In this document: piece after piece, positions 37,277-45,792 of the stretch
How positions within the stretch are numbered: the stretch's first letter is position 1
How the letters are laid out: each line of letters starts with the position of its first letter
DNA from: an uncultured Eggerthella sp.
Lineage (GTDB): Bacteria; Actinomycetota; Coriobacteriia; Coriobacteriales; Eggerthellaceae
Assembly (NCBI GenBank): GCA_905203045.1
Contig: CAJKUH010000001.1
Location: 124,001 to 188,000 of the forward strand
Direction of reading: 5' to 3'
DNA length: 64,000 nucleotides
Notes under the pieces: model-generated
What the model was told of the DNA's origin: nothing
The model's database searches: none
What the model saw: the letters and a program-made list of their open reading frames with translations, nothing else
Translations under genes and position numbers: made by a program

Positions 37277-39196
37277 ATGATCGAAAAACTTGAAACAGCT
37301 CTTGAATGGGGCGGCACCGCCAAGGAAATCACGCTGCTGATCATTGGCGCGGCAGCGGTTATCGCCAGCCTTGTGGGCTTCGACCCCCTGCCGTTCGATT
37401 CTGCCTGGATAGCCATTGTGCAGTGCGGCGTGCCTATCTTGTGCGAAGCGGCCATAGGGCTCATCACCGAATTCGATATCAAAGCAGACGTGCTGGTTTC
37501 GCTGGCGCTGATTGCCTCGGTTGCCATTGGGGAGCACTTCGCAGCAGGCGAGGTTGCGGTGATCATGCAGCTGGGCGCCTTGCTGGAAAGCCTTACGGTA
37601 GCGAAGGCACGTAGCGGCATCGAGCGCCTGGTTTCCATCACGCCGCGCACGGCGCGCATTGTGAGCGGCGGTACCGAAAACGTGGTGCCTGCAGAAAAGG
37701 TGCAGGTGAACAACGTAGTACGAGTGCTACCTGGCGAAACGGTGCCAGTGGATGGCGTTATCGTTTCGGGCTCCACGGCTATCGATCAGTCCGTTATGAC
37801 GGGCGAATCGTTGCCAGTAGACAAGCAGCCAGGTGACGAAGTCCAGTCAGGCACCGTAAACCAGTTCGGTGCTTTCGAGATGCGCGCCACCAAGGTGGGC
37901 GAGGACAGCTCCATTTCCTGCATGGTTCGTTTGGTAGAATCGGCCGACGCCGGCAAGGCGAAAATCGTGCGTTTGGCCGACCGTTGGGCAACATGGATTG
38001 TGGTTATCGCGCTAGCTTCCGCCATCATCACCTGGGCGGTAACCGGGGAAATGATCCGCGCCGTTACCATCTTGGTTGTGTTCTGCCCTTGTGCATTGGT
38101 GCTGGCCACGCCAACGGCAATCATGGCTGCTATTGGCAACGTTACCAGGCGCGGCATTTTGGTGCGCGAAGGCGATGCGCTGGAGCGTTTGGCGCAGGTG
38201 CATCGCATCATGTTCGACAAAACAGGCACGCTCACCGAAGGTGTGCTACGCGTGGTTGCCGTTGAAGATGCGCGTACCGGCAAGGTGGTGCAGGGTGAAG
38301 GCGATGGCGCGGTTGGGGGCTTTTCGCCCGACAACGAAGCGGCGGTTCTGTTTTCCCAGATTGCCGCCATTGAAGCGAAAAGCGAGCACCCGCTCGGTAG
38401 GGCGGTGGCGCAGGGTTACGTGAAACGCTTCGGCCGTACTCCCGTCGAAGCGGATAATTTCCAGATGAAACCCGGTTTAGGCGTAGAAGGCGATGTGCAA
38501 GGGATTCATATTGCGGTGGGCAATGCGCGCATGATGCGCAGTTCAGGAGTGCTTGAATTCAGCGAGAAAACAGCGGGGCCCTACTCGGAAAGGGGTTGCA
38601 CGGTTTCCTTTATTGCGGTGGACGGCGTGTATCGTGGCATCGTGGCGCTGGCAGATACCGTGCGTAAAACCGCTGCTCAAACGCTTGAAGCGCTGCGCAA
38701 GCAGGGGATAAGCACCATTATGGCAACGGGCGATGATGTCCGTGCCGCTTCCGCGATTGCGCGTAGCACGGGAGTGGACGAGGTTCGCGCCGAGTGCACG
38801 CCGGAAGACAAGCTTTCCGCCATTGAGGAGCTTGAAAAGCGCGGCGAAAACGTGTGCATGGTGGGCGATGGCGTGAACGATGCGCCTTCTTTGAAACGTG
38901 CGTATGTGGGTGTTGCCATGGGTGGCATAGGCAGCGATATTGCCGTTGATGCTGCCGATATCGTGCTGGTGAGCGACGAGGTGGAGGCGCTGCCTCATGC
39001 GGTGGCGCTTTCACGGCGCATGATGACCACCATCAAGCTTAACCTTGCGTTTTCGCTGACGCTCAATTTCGTCGCCATCGTTTTGGCGATTACGGGCGTC
39101 ATGGGGCCGGTTGTTGGCGCATTGGTGCACAACTGCGGTTCGGTGCTGGTCATTGCCAATTCGGCGCTGCTTCTGAAGTGGAAAATGCGGGATTAG
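37277..39196 (+). CDS. Heavy-metal P1B-type ATPase without N-terminal metal-binding domain
   Basis: A 639-residue membrane pump. It has the actuator motif MTGESLPVDKQ (about 174), the TM metal site CPCALVLATP (about 270), phosphorylation loop DKTGTLTE (about 314), HP motif SEHPLG and hinge GDGVNDAPS (about 530). It begins directly with TM segments and lacks an HMA domain or His-rich tail. The last TM region (LVHNCGSVLVIANSALLL) differs from the Asp-containing TM8 of Zn/Cd pumps and the MSxSS of Cu pumps, so the metal is uncertain. Divergent TetR-family gene and operator imply inducible expression. Confidence 0.92.
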   Translation: MIEKLETALEWGGTAKEITLLIIGAAAVIASLVGFDPLPFDSAWIAIVQCGVPILCEAAIGLITEFDIKADVLVSLALIASVAIGEHFAAGEVAVIMQLGALLESLTVAKARSGIERLVSITPRTARIVSGGTENVVPAEKVQVNNVVRVLPGETVPVDGVIVSGSTAIDQSVMTGESLPVDKQPGDEVQSGTVNQFGAFEMRATKVGEDSSISCMVRLVESADAGKAKIVRLADRWATWIVVIALASAIITWAVTGEMIRAVTILVVFCPCALVLATPTAIMAAIGNVTRRGILVREGDALERLAQVHRIMFDKTGTLTEGVLRVVAVEDARTGKVVQGEGDGAVGGFSPDNEAAVLFSQIAAIEAKSEHPLGRAVAQGYVKRFGRTPVEADNFQMKPGLGVEGDVQGIHIAVGNARMMRSSGVLEFSEKTAGPYSERGCTVSFIAVDGVYRGIVALADTVRKTAAQTLEALRKQGISTIMATGDDVRAASAIARSTGVDEVRAECTPEDKLSAIEELEKRGENVCMVGDGVNDAPSLKRAYVGVAMGGIGSDIAVDAADIVLVSDEVEALPHAVALSRRMMTTIKLNLAFSLTLNFVAIVLAITGVMGPVVGALVHNCGSVLVIANSALLLKWKMRD

Positions 39197-39224
39197 GGGA
39201 GCTGCGTCGAAATGACGGGGCGGT

Positions 39225-39367
39225 TTGGCAAAAATAGTGCCTAAAGTACGATGCAGGGGTGGCTTGGCGCTTGGTTTTGGCATTCAAGATGCTAAAAACC
39301 CTGGTTGGCGAGCGCCAATGGACGTGCAGGCTGAGCTGCATCGTACTTTAGGCACTATTTTTGCCAA
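39225..39367. mobile_element. MITE-like inverted-repeat element, copy 2 (143 bp)
   Basis: TTGGCAAAAATAGTGCCTAA (39225-39244) continuing through AGTACGATGCAG to 39256 is repeated exactly as reverse complement at 39336-39367: perfect 32-bp terminal repeats. It shares GCCTAAAGTACGAT and the TGGCARAATA ends with copy 1. The interior is GC-rich, unlike copies 1 and 3. It sits between convergent-free genes and disrupts neither. Confidence 0.72.
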
Positions 39368-39521
39368 GAAGCGCTCCGCTCTTAGCGCGGTATGTCACGA
39401 TTGCGCTAAAAAGTGTGTTTTGCGCTGCGGCGGACGGGTGCTGCCGCTATCCTAGTGCCGAAGTACAAACGCGGGCTGCGCGCACATGCGGGCGGGCCGC
39501 TGCAGCAGGCAAGGAGCGCAC

Positions 39522-41132
39522 ATGAAGCCGATGAGCATTAGGGACATTGTTGGGCCCATTATGGTGGGGCCGTCCTCTTCCCATACAGCGGGTGCGCTGC
39601 GCATTGCCAGTATGATCCGCAACCTGCTTGACGGCGACCCGGTGGAAGTAACGTTCACGTTGTTCGGCTCGTTTGCGCACACCTATCACGGACACGGCAC
39701 CGACCGCGCCTTGGTGGCGGGTATGCTGGGCCTGCATACCGACGATTTGCGGGTGCGCAATTCCTTCGAGCTGGCAAAGGAACAGGGGCTGGAATTTACC
39801 TTCGAGCCCGACACCGTTACCAAAACCCCGCACCCTAATACGGTAGAAGCGCACGTGGTTGACTGCTACGGCAACGAGGTAACGGCGCGCGGCGTCTCCA
39901 TCGGTGGCGGCGCGGCGGAACTGGTTCGCATCGACGGCATCGATGTGCACATCACTGGCGAGTTCAGCAGCATGATCGTGCGCCAGCAGGACCTGCCGGG
40001 CACGTTGGCGCATATCGCCAGCACCTTAGGCGACGCCGGCATTAACATCGGCACCTCGAAGCTGCACCGCACGCGCCAGGGCGGGGAAGCGTTCACCGTT
40101 ATGGATGTGGACGACCCAGTGCCCGACGAAGTGATCGACCGGATTTTGGCATTCCCCTCCATTCGCTCAGTGCGCTTTATCCCAGCTGACGGCCTGCATC
40201 GCAACCCTGACGAAGCGGCATCGGACATCGACCCGGAGCTTGCCTTGAAGAAGTTCCAGGAGCTTGATTTCGCTTCCGCATCGGAGCTTTTGGCGTTCTG
40301 CGAGGAAAACGGCGTGGCGCTGAGCTATGCCGCGGAAGCGCGCGAGCGCGCCCTGCTGGCAAGCCGCGGCGTGGCGGGGTCTGCCGTCAACACGTACTTG
40401 CAGCGCGCGCTCGACGTGATGCGCGCTTCGGCAACGGCCCCGGTGAAGGTGCCGCGTCCTTCTATGGGCGGGCTTATCGGCGGCGAAGCTGCCAAGCTGC
40501 ATGAATTGGAAGATTTGGGCGCGGGCGTGAAGGGCCAGATCCTTGCGCTGGCCACACGCAACGCGGTGGCGGTTTTGGAAACGAACGCAACCATGGGCGT
40601 TATCGTGGCGGCGCCTACTGCCGGTTCCGCTGGCGTGATTCCGGCGGTGCTGCTTTCCCTGCAGGAAGTGCATGGCTTCAGCGATGCGCAGCTGGTGGAA
40701 GCGCTGAAGAACGCCGCAATCGTGGGATCTATCATTGCGCGCAACGCCACTGTTGCCGGCGCCGAGGGCGGCTGCCAGGCGGAAATCGGTTCTGCGGCAG
40801 CCATGGCTGCCAGTGCTGCGGTAGAGCTGTTGGGCGGCACGCCGCGCATGTGCCTTACGGCGGCGGGCTACGCCCTGGCAAACATGCTGGGCTTGGTGTG
40901 CGACCCGATTGGCAGCCTAGTGGAAGCGCCGTGCCAGAAACGCAATGCCAGCGCGGCGGTAAACGCTCTTTCCGCAGCTCAGCTGGCGCTTGCTGGCATC
41001 GATGGGCTTATCCCGTTCGACGAAGTGGTGGAAGCCATGTACAAGGTTGGCCGCAGCCTGCCTTACGAGCTTCGCGAAACCGCGCTGGGCGGCATGGCGG
41101 CGTGCCCTTCTTGTGCCAAATTCTGCCGCTAA
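39522..41132 (+). CDS. sdaA: L-serine dehydratase, iron-sulfur type, beta-alpha fusion
   Basis: A 536-residue enzyme that deaminates L-serine to pyruvate and ammonia with a [4Fe-4S] cluster. The beta domain comes first (VGPSSSHTAGALR, about 11-23), then an ACT domain (PGTLAHIASTLGDAGINI, about 160-230). The alpha domain follows, with PSMGGLIGGE, AAPTAGSAGVIPA, GAEGGCQAEIGSA and CDPIGSLVEAPCQKRNA, and the terminal CPSCAKFC. The conserved cysteines expected to bind the cluster are present. ATG 39522 follows AAGGAG; the open frame before it has no site. Provides pyruvate in an amino-acid-fermenting anaerobe. Confidence 0.95.
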   Translation: MKPMSIRDIVGPIMVGPSSSHTAGALRIASMIRNLLDGDPVEVTFTLFGSFAHTYHGHGTDRALVAGMLGLHTDDLRVRNSFELAKEQGLEFTFEPDTVTKTPHPNTVEAHVVDCYGNEVTARGVSIGGGAAELVRIDGIDVHITGEFSSMIVRQQDLPGTLAHIASTLGDAGINIGTSKLHRTRQGGEAFTVMDVDDPVPDEVIDRILAFPSIRSVRFIPADGLHRNPDEAASDIDPELALKKFQELDFASASELLAFCEENGVALSYAAEARERALLASRGVAGSAVNTYLQRALDVMRASATAPVKVPRPSMGGLIGGEAAKLHELEDLGAGVKGQILALATRNAVAVLETNATMGVIVAAPTAGSAGVIPAVLLSLQEVHGFSDAQLVEALKNAAIVGSIIARNATVAGAEGGCQAEIGSAAAMAASAAVELLGGTPRMCLTAAGYALANMLGLVCDPIGSLVEAPCQKRNASAAVNALSAAQLALAGIDGLIPFDEVVEAMYKVGRSLPYELRETALGGMAACPSCAKFCR

Positions 41133-41263
41133 CGGTAGCTGAATTTGCCTGATTTACCGCTTACCGAAGAAACCACTACGCTCATACCCGCTAATCGACC
41201 GTTCACCCGTGGCCGTTTGTAGCATCGAACTCATCAAACGAAGCACAAACGGAAGGGGCTCTT

Positions 41264-42025
41264 ATGGGACTTCTTGAAGGCAAAGTAGCTATCATCACCG
41301 GTGGCGGCAAGGGCATTGGCTTCGGCATTGCCAGCGCGTTCGCCGAAGAGGGCGCGCGCCTGTGCATTACGGGCCGCAACGAACAGCGCCTGATCGACGC
41401 CGAGGCAAAGCTGAAGGAACAGTACGGCGTGGATGTTATGCATGTTGCCGCAGAAGGCTCCGACGAAGAGGCCGTGAAGAACGTTATCGCCCAGACCGTT
41501 GCCCATTTCGGCAAGATCGACACGGTGGTGAACAACGCTCAGGCATCCAAGTCGGGCGTGAAGCTGGTCGACCACTCCAAGGAAGATTTCGACCTGGCAA
41601 TCAACTCAGGTCTGTATGCTGCGTTCTTCTACATGAAGCACGCATTCCCCGAGTTGAAGAAGACCAAGGGCTCGGTAGTTAACCTTTCCTCTGGCGCTGG
41701 CCTGTTCGGCAAGCCTGGCCAGTCCAGCTATGCAGCTGCCAAGGAAGGCATCCGTGGCATGACCCGCGTTGCTGCAACCGAGTGGGGTCCCGACGGCGTT
41801 CGCGCCAACGTTATCTGCCCGCTTGCCATGACCGAGCAGCTGGCAGCTTGGAAGGAAGAATACCCCGACACCTTCGCCGCCACCATCAAGGGCATTCCGC
41901 TGGGCCGTTTCGGTGATCCTAAGACCGACATCGCCCCGGTTGCCGTGTTCCTGGCAAGTGACATGGCTTCTTACGTATCCGGCGAAACCATTACGATTCA
42001 GGGCGGCTCGGGGTTGCGTCCGTAA
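41264..42025 (+). CDS. Short-chain dehydrogenase/reductase (SDR)
   Basis: A 253-residue classical SDR. Cofactor motif TGGGKGIGFGIA (about 11-22); Arg after the second strand (ITGRNEQ) favours NADP(H); NNAQ at about 90; catalytic Ser143, Tyr156 and Lys160 (YAAAK). C-terminal SGETITIQGGSG is typical of FabG/hydroxysteroid dehydrogenase-type members. The NNAQ in place of NNAG is a small deviation. Substrate cannot be assigned; related coriobacterial SDRs act on steroids, bile acids or acyl groups. It stands alone and is followed by a dispersed repeat. Confidence 0.9.
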   Translation: MGLLEGKVAIITGGGKGIGFGIASAFAEEGARLCITGRNEQRLIDAEAKLKEQYGVDVMHVAAEGSDEEAVKNVIAQTVAHFGKIDTVVNNAQASKSGVKLVDHSKEDFDLAINSGLYAAFFYMKHAFPELKKTKGSVVNLSSGAGLFGKPGQSSYAAAKEGIRGMTRVAATEWGPDGVRANVICPLAMTEQLAAWKEEYPDTFAATIKGIPLGRFGDPKTDIAPVAVFLASDMASYVSGETITIQGGSGLRP

Positions 42026-42028
42026 GCA

Positions 42029-42150
42029 GTTGCGTTGTTCTACGAACAACGCAACGTTCTCGTGAGACGCAACGATGCTGCGCGGGAATCTAACGGTGCA
42101 GGGAAATCTCAAGAGGGCAGGCATGGCGCGAAGGCCTATGCAATCCTGCT
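42029..42150 (+). repeat. Dispersed structured repeat, copy B
   Basis: Matches copy A at 11401-11523 over about 120 bases. In this copy the 5' end is a perfect hairpin, GTTGCGTTGTTC-TAC-GAACAACGCAAC (42029-42055), followed by the palindrome TCTCGTGAGA. The 3' hairpin has decayed, and a separate terminator lies 64 bases further on. It starts three bases after the SDR stop. Confidence 0.65.
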
Positions 42151-42213
42151 CAGCAAAGCTGCGCAGGATGCGCCCGCTCGCTGTTACGTCCAATGAAGTG
42201 AGTTTGAAAAAGA

Positions 42214-42245
42214 GAAGGACCTTGCGGGTCCTTCCCTTTTTTTTT
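42214..42245 (+). terminator. Terminator of the SDR transcript
   Basis: GAAGGACC (42214-42221), loop TTGCG, GGTCCTTC (42227-42234), then CC and nine T residues. Confidence 0.85.
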
Positions 42246-42307
42246 CGCCGCATAAGATGCCCGCGATGGCGTTCAGTGTGCCTGGGTATGCGCTAGTAAA
42301 TCAGCGA

Positions 42308-42407
42308 GCGGGGCTCTGATGAGTGCAGGGGAAGTGAAAGGCCCCAAGGGCTGGCCTTTGTGCCGCCCTTGGGGCCTTGAGGTTTCCCTGTGCCATCAGA
42401 GCCCCGC
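42308..42407. other. 100-nt three-tier intergenic hairpin
   Basis: Three nested complementary pairs: GCGGGGCTCTGATG (42308-42321) with CATCAGAGCCCCGC (42394-42407); CAGGGGAA (42326-42333) with TTTCCCTG (42383-42390), one G-U; AAGGCCCCAAGGGC (42338-42351) with GCCCTTGGGGCCTT (42365-42378). It lies between the convergent SDR and ABC binding-protein genes. It has no T-tract on either strand, so it is longer and more elaborate than a usual terminator. Confidence 0.7.
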
Positions 42408-42462
42408 GCAGCATCATAACGTTTCGTGCGAGGCAGCGCCGTTCGGCAGAACGGTGCAACGA

Positions 42463-43335
42463 TTAGTCCTGACCGGGCTCCACTACCAGGGTGTTCTCGT
42501 AGTCGGTGCCGTAGGTGTCGGCCAAGGTCTTCTCGTAGTCTTTGTGGAAGAAGTTCTCGGAACCCAGGTTCTTCAGATCTTCGTTGATCCAGTTCAGCAG
42601 GCTTTCGTTGCCTTTGGTTGCTGCAGGTGCGATGGTGTCGGCGTTGCCAAGCTGGTCGATGCCCACCACGTACTCGGAGCCGCCCTGCTTGGCGAAGGCG
42701 ATAACCTCGGTGTTGTCGTTAGCCCATACAGCGTTGGGGTTGTTCTCGAAGGCGGTCTTGGCGGCGGCGTAGGTGTCGTACTTTTCCAGGTCAAGGTCCT
42801 TGTTGTGCTCGGTGAGGTACGTTTCAGCCGTGGTGCCGGAGATAACGATTACCGGGCGGCTGCCAATCTGGGAAAGGTCGGTTACCACGTTGTCCTTGTG
42901 GGAAACAACGCCCAGTGCAACGTTCATGTACGGATCGGCGAAGTCTACGGCTTCGGCGCGCTCGGGGGTAACGGTGAAGTTTGCCAGGATAACGTCTACC
43001 TTGCCGGTCTGCAGGTACTCAACGCGGTTGGCGGCTTCGGTGGAAACCAGCTCAACGTCTACGCCCAGGTCCTGGCCAAGGCGGTTGGCAAGCTCGATGT
43101 CGTAACCCTGATAGGTGCCGTTTTCGTCAACATAGCCGAAGGGGCTCTTGTCGCTGAAAACGCCGATGGTGATTTTGCCGCTGTCCTTGATTTGGTCAAG
43201 CGTGCGGTACCCGGCGTTCGAATTGCTCGAGGAATCGTTGCTGTTGGAAGAGCAACCGGCAAGCAAGGCTCCGGCAAGAGCCAGGGCTGCAATAAGCACA
43301 GCGACGAGTTTCCAGGTGCGTTTCGTCTGGGTCAT
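42463..43335 (-). CDS. Cysteine/cystine-type ABC transporter substrate-binding lipoprotein
   Basis: A 290-residue lipoprotein with signal peptide and lipobox LLAGC (lipidated Cys28), then a Ser/Asn linker and a family 3 solute-binding fold. Segments such as KITIGVFSDKSPFGYVDENG, EAANRVEYLQTGKVDVILAN, FTVTPERAEAVDFADPYM and IAPAATKGNESL read very much like CjaA of Campylobacter, a cysteine-binding protein. That makes cysteine or cystine the best guess over glutamine. It is downstream of the permease/ATPase operon on the same strand but has its own promoter and operator. AAGGAG precedes the ATG. Confidence 0.9.
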   Translation of the reverse strand: MTQTKRTWKLVAVLIAALALAGALLAGCSSNSNDSSSNSNAGYRTLDQIKDSGKITIGVFSDKSPFGYVDENGTYQGYDIELANRLGQDLGVDVELVSTEAANRVEYLQTGKVDVILANFTVTPERAEAVDFADPYMNVALGVVSHKDNVVTDLSQIGSRPVIVISGTTAETYLTEHNKDLDLEKYDTYAAAKTAFENNPNAVWANDNTEVIAFAKQGGSEYVVGIDQLGNADTIAPAATKGNESLLNWINEDLKNLGSENFFHKDYEKTLADTYGTDYENTLVVEPGQD

Positions 43336-43355
43336 GTCTTTCTCCTTACTTCTAC

Positions 43356-43380
43356 GCCCCGTGCAAGCGGGGCTTCTTTT
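43356..43380 (+). other. Hairpin in the binding-protein leader
   Basis: GCCCCG (43356-43361), loop TGCAAG, CGGGGC (43368-43373), then TTCTTTT on the plus strand. Read leftwards it lies in the 5' leader of the binding-protein mRNA, 20 bases before the start codon. Read rightwards it looks like a weak terminator. Confidence 0.45.
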
Positions 43381-43390
43381 GATTGATGGA

Positions 43391-43419
43391 AGTAAACCGC
43401 GTATATCCTACAAAGTCAA
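43391..43419 (-). promoter_or_regulatory. Promoter of the binding-protein gene
   Basis: On the minus strand, TTGACT (43414-43419), a 17-base spacer, then TTTACT (43391-43396). The -35 lies within the N9 spacer of the shared operator, so a bound regulator would block RNA polymerase. Confidence 0.55.
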
Positions 43420-43425
43420 TAGGAT
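43405..43425. promoter_or_regulatory. Operator ATCCTA-N9-TAGGAT (binding-protein gene)
   Basis: A perfect 6+9+6 dyad extended by TAAGG on the right. A near-identical site, AACCTA-N9-TAGGATTAAGG, is at 45793-45813 before the permease operon. Two copies at the two promoters of one transporter strongly suggest one regulator. Confidence 0.65.
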
Positions 43426-43501
43426 TAAGGGAATTAGCCTATTTGCCTATGTGAATGGTAGGTTTTAAGGTGTAAAAAGAGCCCCAAACTGGGGCTTTCA
43501 G

Positions 43502-43524
43502 CCAAAAGGGACTGTCCCTTTTGG
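43502..43524. repeat. Short palindromic repeat (GGGACTGTCCC variant)
   Basis: CCAAAAGGGAC-T-GTCCCTTTTGG, a perfect 11+1+11 dyad in the gap between the ABC ATPase and binding-protein genes. A variant of the GGGGACAGTCCCC family. Confidence 0.8.
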
Positions 43525-43634
43525 TCTTGGGGTTGGGACGGGGTGCTCTGTTTCGCAGCATGCCCCGTCTCAACTGAGGGCCCCGTTCGCGAAAGCAAAC
43601 CGAGCTAATTGGGAATGCAGGTGACCAAAAGGAG

Positions 43635-43657
43635 CCAAAGGGGACTGTCTCTTTTGG
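43635..43657. repeat. Short palindromic repeat, imperfect copy
   Basis: CCAAAGGGGAC-T-GTCTCTTTTGG, same family as 43502 with mismatches in the arms. Two copies 110 bases apart frame this gap. A partial ACCAAAAGGAG at 43624 may be a further remnant. Confidence 0.65.
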
Positions 43658-43664
43658 CAGGTAC

Positions 43665-43692
43665 AAGAAGAGCCCCAGGCGGGGCTCTTCTT
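43665..43692 (-). terminator. Terminator of the ABC permease/ATPase operon
   Basis: On the minus strand AAGAAGAGCCCC, loop GCCT, GGGGCTCTTCTT followed by GT. The 12-bp stem begins at the stop codon of the ATPase gene. Confidence 0.75.
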
Positions 43693-44456
43693 TAGGCTTC
43701 GTGTTGGCGAACGGCGTCGAACTCGAACGTGTGAAGGAACTTCTTGGCGCGTTCGGTTTGCGGGTTGGCGAAGAAACGCTCGGGAATGTCCTGCTCCACG
43801 ATTTCGCCGCCATCGAAGAACAGCACGCGGTCGGCAACGGCGCGGGCGAACTGCATTTCGTGGGTAACGATGAGCATCGTCTTGCCCTCTTGCGCAAGGC
43901 CCAAGATAACGTCCAGCACTTCGCGCACCATTTCGGGGTCGAGTGCGGCGGTAACTTCGTCGAGCAACAGCACTTCAGGCTCCATTGCCAAGGCACGGGC
44001 AATGGCAACGCGCTGCTTCTGGCCGCCGGAAAGCTCGCGCGGGTAGCTCTTTTCCTTGTCGGTAAGGCCCACGCGCTTCAGCAGCGCACGTGCGGTTTCC
44101 TCCGCTTCCGCCTTCGGCACCTTCTTCACCTTGGTGGGCGCCAGCGTGATGTTGTCGAGCACCGTCATATGAGGGAACAAGTCGTAGCTCTGGAACACCA
44201 TGCCCACCTTCTGGCGCAGTTCGGTAAGGTCCTTTTCAGTGCTGCTTACTTCCTTGCCTTCCACCTTGATGGTGCCGCCCTGGATGGGCTCCAGCGCGTT
44301 GATGCAGCGCAGGAAGGTAGACTTGCCACAGCCGGAAGGGCCGATGATCACGATAACCTCGCCGCGCTTGACGGTAAGGCTGATGTCTTTCAGCACTACG
44401 TTGTCGCCGTAGGCTTTCTTCAGATGCTCAATGGAGAGCAGGGCGGTATCGCTCAT
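43692..44456 (-). CDS. Polar amino-acid ABC transporter ATP-binding protein
   Basis: A 254-residue ATPase of the GlnQ/HisP class. Walker A GPSGCGKST (about 37-45), Q-loop FQSYDLFPHMTV, signature LSGGQKQRVAIARALA, Walker B VLLLDEVTAALD and H-loop VTHEM are all intact. Downstream of two permease genes with three bases between, so it is the last gene of that operon. It would energise cysteine (or similar) import. Confidence 0.94.
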   Translation of the reverse strand: MSDTALLSIEHLKKAYGDNVVLKDISLTVKRGEVIVIIGPSGCGKSTFLRCINALEPIQGGTIKVEGKEVSSTEKDLTELRQKVGMVFQSYDLFPHMTVLDNITLAPTKVKKVPKAEAEETARALLKRVGLTDKEKSYPRELSGGQKQRVAIARALAMEPEVLLLDEVTAALDPEMVREVLDVILGLAQEGKTMLIVTHEMQFARAVADRVLFFDGGEIVEQDIPERFFANPQTERAKKFLHTFEFDAVRQHEA

Positions 44457-44459
44457 TGC

Positions 44460-45134
44460 TTAGTTCCATTTCTTCTCGAGGTGGTTTGCCAGCATGCTGA
44501 TGGGCCAGCAGATTACGAAGTACAGAAGCATGATGGTGCCGTAGATGCCGAACACGGCATTGGGCGAGGTCATGCGGTTTGCCTCGATGATCTGTTGTCC
44601 GACTTTCATCATTTCGATGACGCCGATCATCAAAAGCAGGCTGGTGGTTTTGATCATGCGGGTAATCAGGTTGATGGAAGAGGGGATAAGGCGGCGGATT
44701 GCCTGCGGGATGATGACGTAGCGGTACAGCTGCGCCTTGGAAAGCCCCAACGCCTCTGCACTTTCGTACTGCTGCTTGGGGATGCTGGTAAGCGCGCCGC
44801 GCACCAAATCGCCCATTTCGCCGGTGCCCCAGAACACGAACACGATGATGGACGAAAGCTCTGCCGAGATGTTGATGCCCAGAACGCGCGTGGCGCCGAA
44901 GAACACGATGTAGAGCAGAACCAGCTGCGGCATAATGCGCACGATTTCCAGGTACAGACGCGAAATAACCTTGGCAACGGGGTTCTTCCACGTCATGAAG
45001 ATGCCGAACAGCATGCCAAGGATAATGCTCAGCACAACCGAGATTGCGCTGATCTGGACGGCTACCCACAGGCCTTGCAGAAGGCGTGCGGCGTTAGAGC
45101 CCATGAACAGAACATCAAGCCCCAAAGCTTCCAT
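44460..45134 (-). CDS. Polar amino-acid ABC transporter permease 2
   Basis: A 224-residue inner-membrane permease of the HisM/GlnP type with about five TM segments and the EAA-loop region YESAEALGLSKAQLYRYVIIPQAIR. ATG 45134 is preceded by AAAGGAGG, a very strong site, and the gene overlaps the end of the upstream permease by 20 bases, so expression is coupled. Confidence 0.93.
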   Translation of the reverse strand: MEALGLDVLFMGSNAARLLQGLWVAVQISAISVVLSIILGMLFGIFMTWKNPVAKVISRLYLEIVRIMPQLVLLYIVFFGATRVLGINISAELSSIIVFVFWGTGEMGDLVRGALTSIPKQQYESAEALGLSKAQLYRYVIIPQAIRRLIPSSINLITRMIKTTSLLLMIGVIEMMKVGQQIIEANRMTSPNAVFGIYGTIMLLYFVICWPISMLANHLEKKWN

Positions 45135-45774
45135 GGCGCAACCTCCTTTCGATGTACGTTCCGGCAACGGAAACCGGCACCAGGATAATAAGGTAGAACA
45201 CCACCAGCATCACCAGGCACTCGGTGGTTTTGTAGTACAGGCCCATCAGGTCTTTCGTGACGAACATCAGGTCCATCAGGCTGATGGCGGAAAACACGCT
45301 GGTTTCCTTCAGCAGGAAGATGACGTTGGCCACAAACGAAGGGAAGCTGAGCGAAACTGCCTGCGGCAAAACCACGTAGCGCATGGTTTGCAGCTTCGAA
45401 AGCCCCAGGCTGATGGCGCTTTCGCGCTGGATGGGCTCTACGTTTTCCAGGCCCGCGCGGAACGATTCGGCCATGTAGGCACCGCCGTGCAGTGCCAAGC
45501 CGAACATGCCGCACACCTCGGGCGTGATGGCAATGCCCATGCGGGGCAGGCCGAAGTAGAAGAAGAACAGCTGGATAAGCAACGGCGTGTTGCGGAACAG
45601 CTCGATGTACACGCGGCAAAGCTGGCGAAGCACCGGAATGCGGAAATGCACGATCATCGCCACAACAAGGCCGATGATGATGGAGCCGGCGATGCCGATC
45701 CATCCGATGCTCAACGTCAGCAGCGCCGCATCCTCGTACAGAGGAAGGTATTGCGCCATGGCGTCGAAGTTCAA
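45115..45774 (-). CDS. Polar amino-acid ABC transporter permease 1
   Basis: A 219-residue permease homologous in plan to the next one: the EAA loop is IQRESAISLGLSKLQTMRYV, then VLPQAVSLSFPSF. Start is a TTG at 45774 with AAAGGA six bases before it; the in-frame ATG at 45759 is too far from that site. Using a TTG start would moderate expression. First gene of the importer operon, with its own promoter and the CCTA-N9-TAGG operator. Confidence 0.93.
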   Translation of the reverse strand: MNFDAMAQYLPLYEDAALLTLSIGWIGIAGSIIIGLVVAMIVHFRIPVLRQLCRVYIELFRNTPLLIQLFFFYFGLPRMGIAITPEVCGMFGLALHGGAYMAESFRAGLENVEPIQRESAISLGLSKLQTMRYVVLPQAVSLSFPSFVANVIFLLKETSVFSAISLMDLMFVTKDLMGLYYKTTECLVMLVVFYLIILVPVSVAGTYIERRLRHGSFGA

Positions 45775-45792
45775 CGCAAGTCCTTTCTATAA

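Noticed and set aside
43701..45188. A 495-codon plus-strand frame across the ABC transporter genes
   Set aside because: It runs antisense to three motif-complete ABC genes, and its product is low-complexity His/Asp-rich sequence typical of shadow frames.
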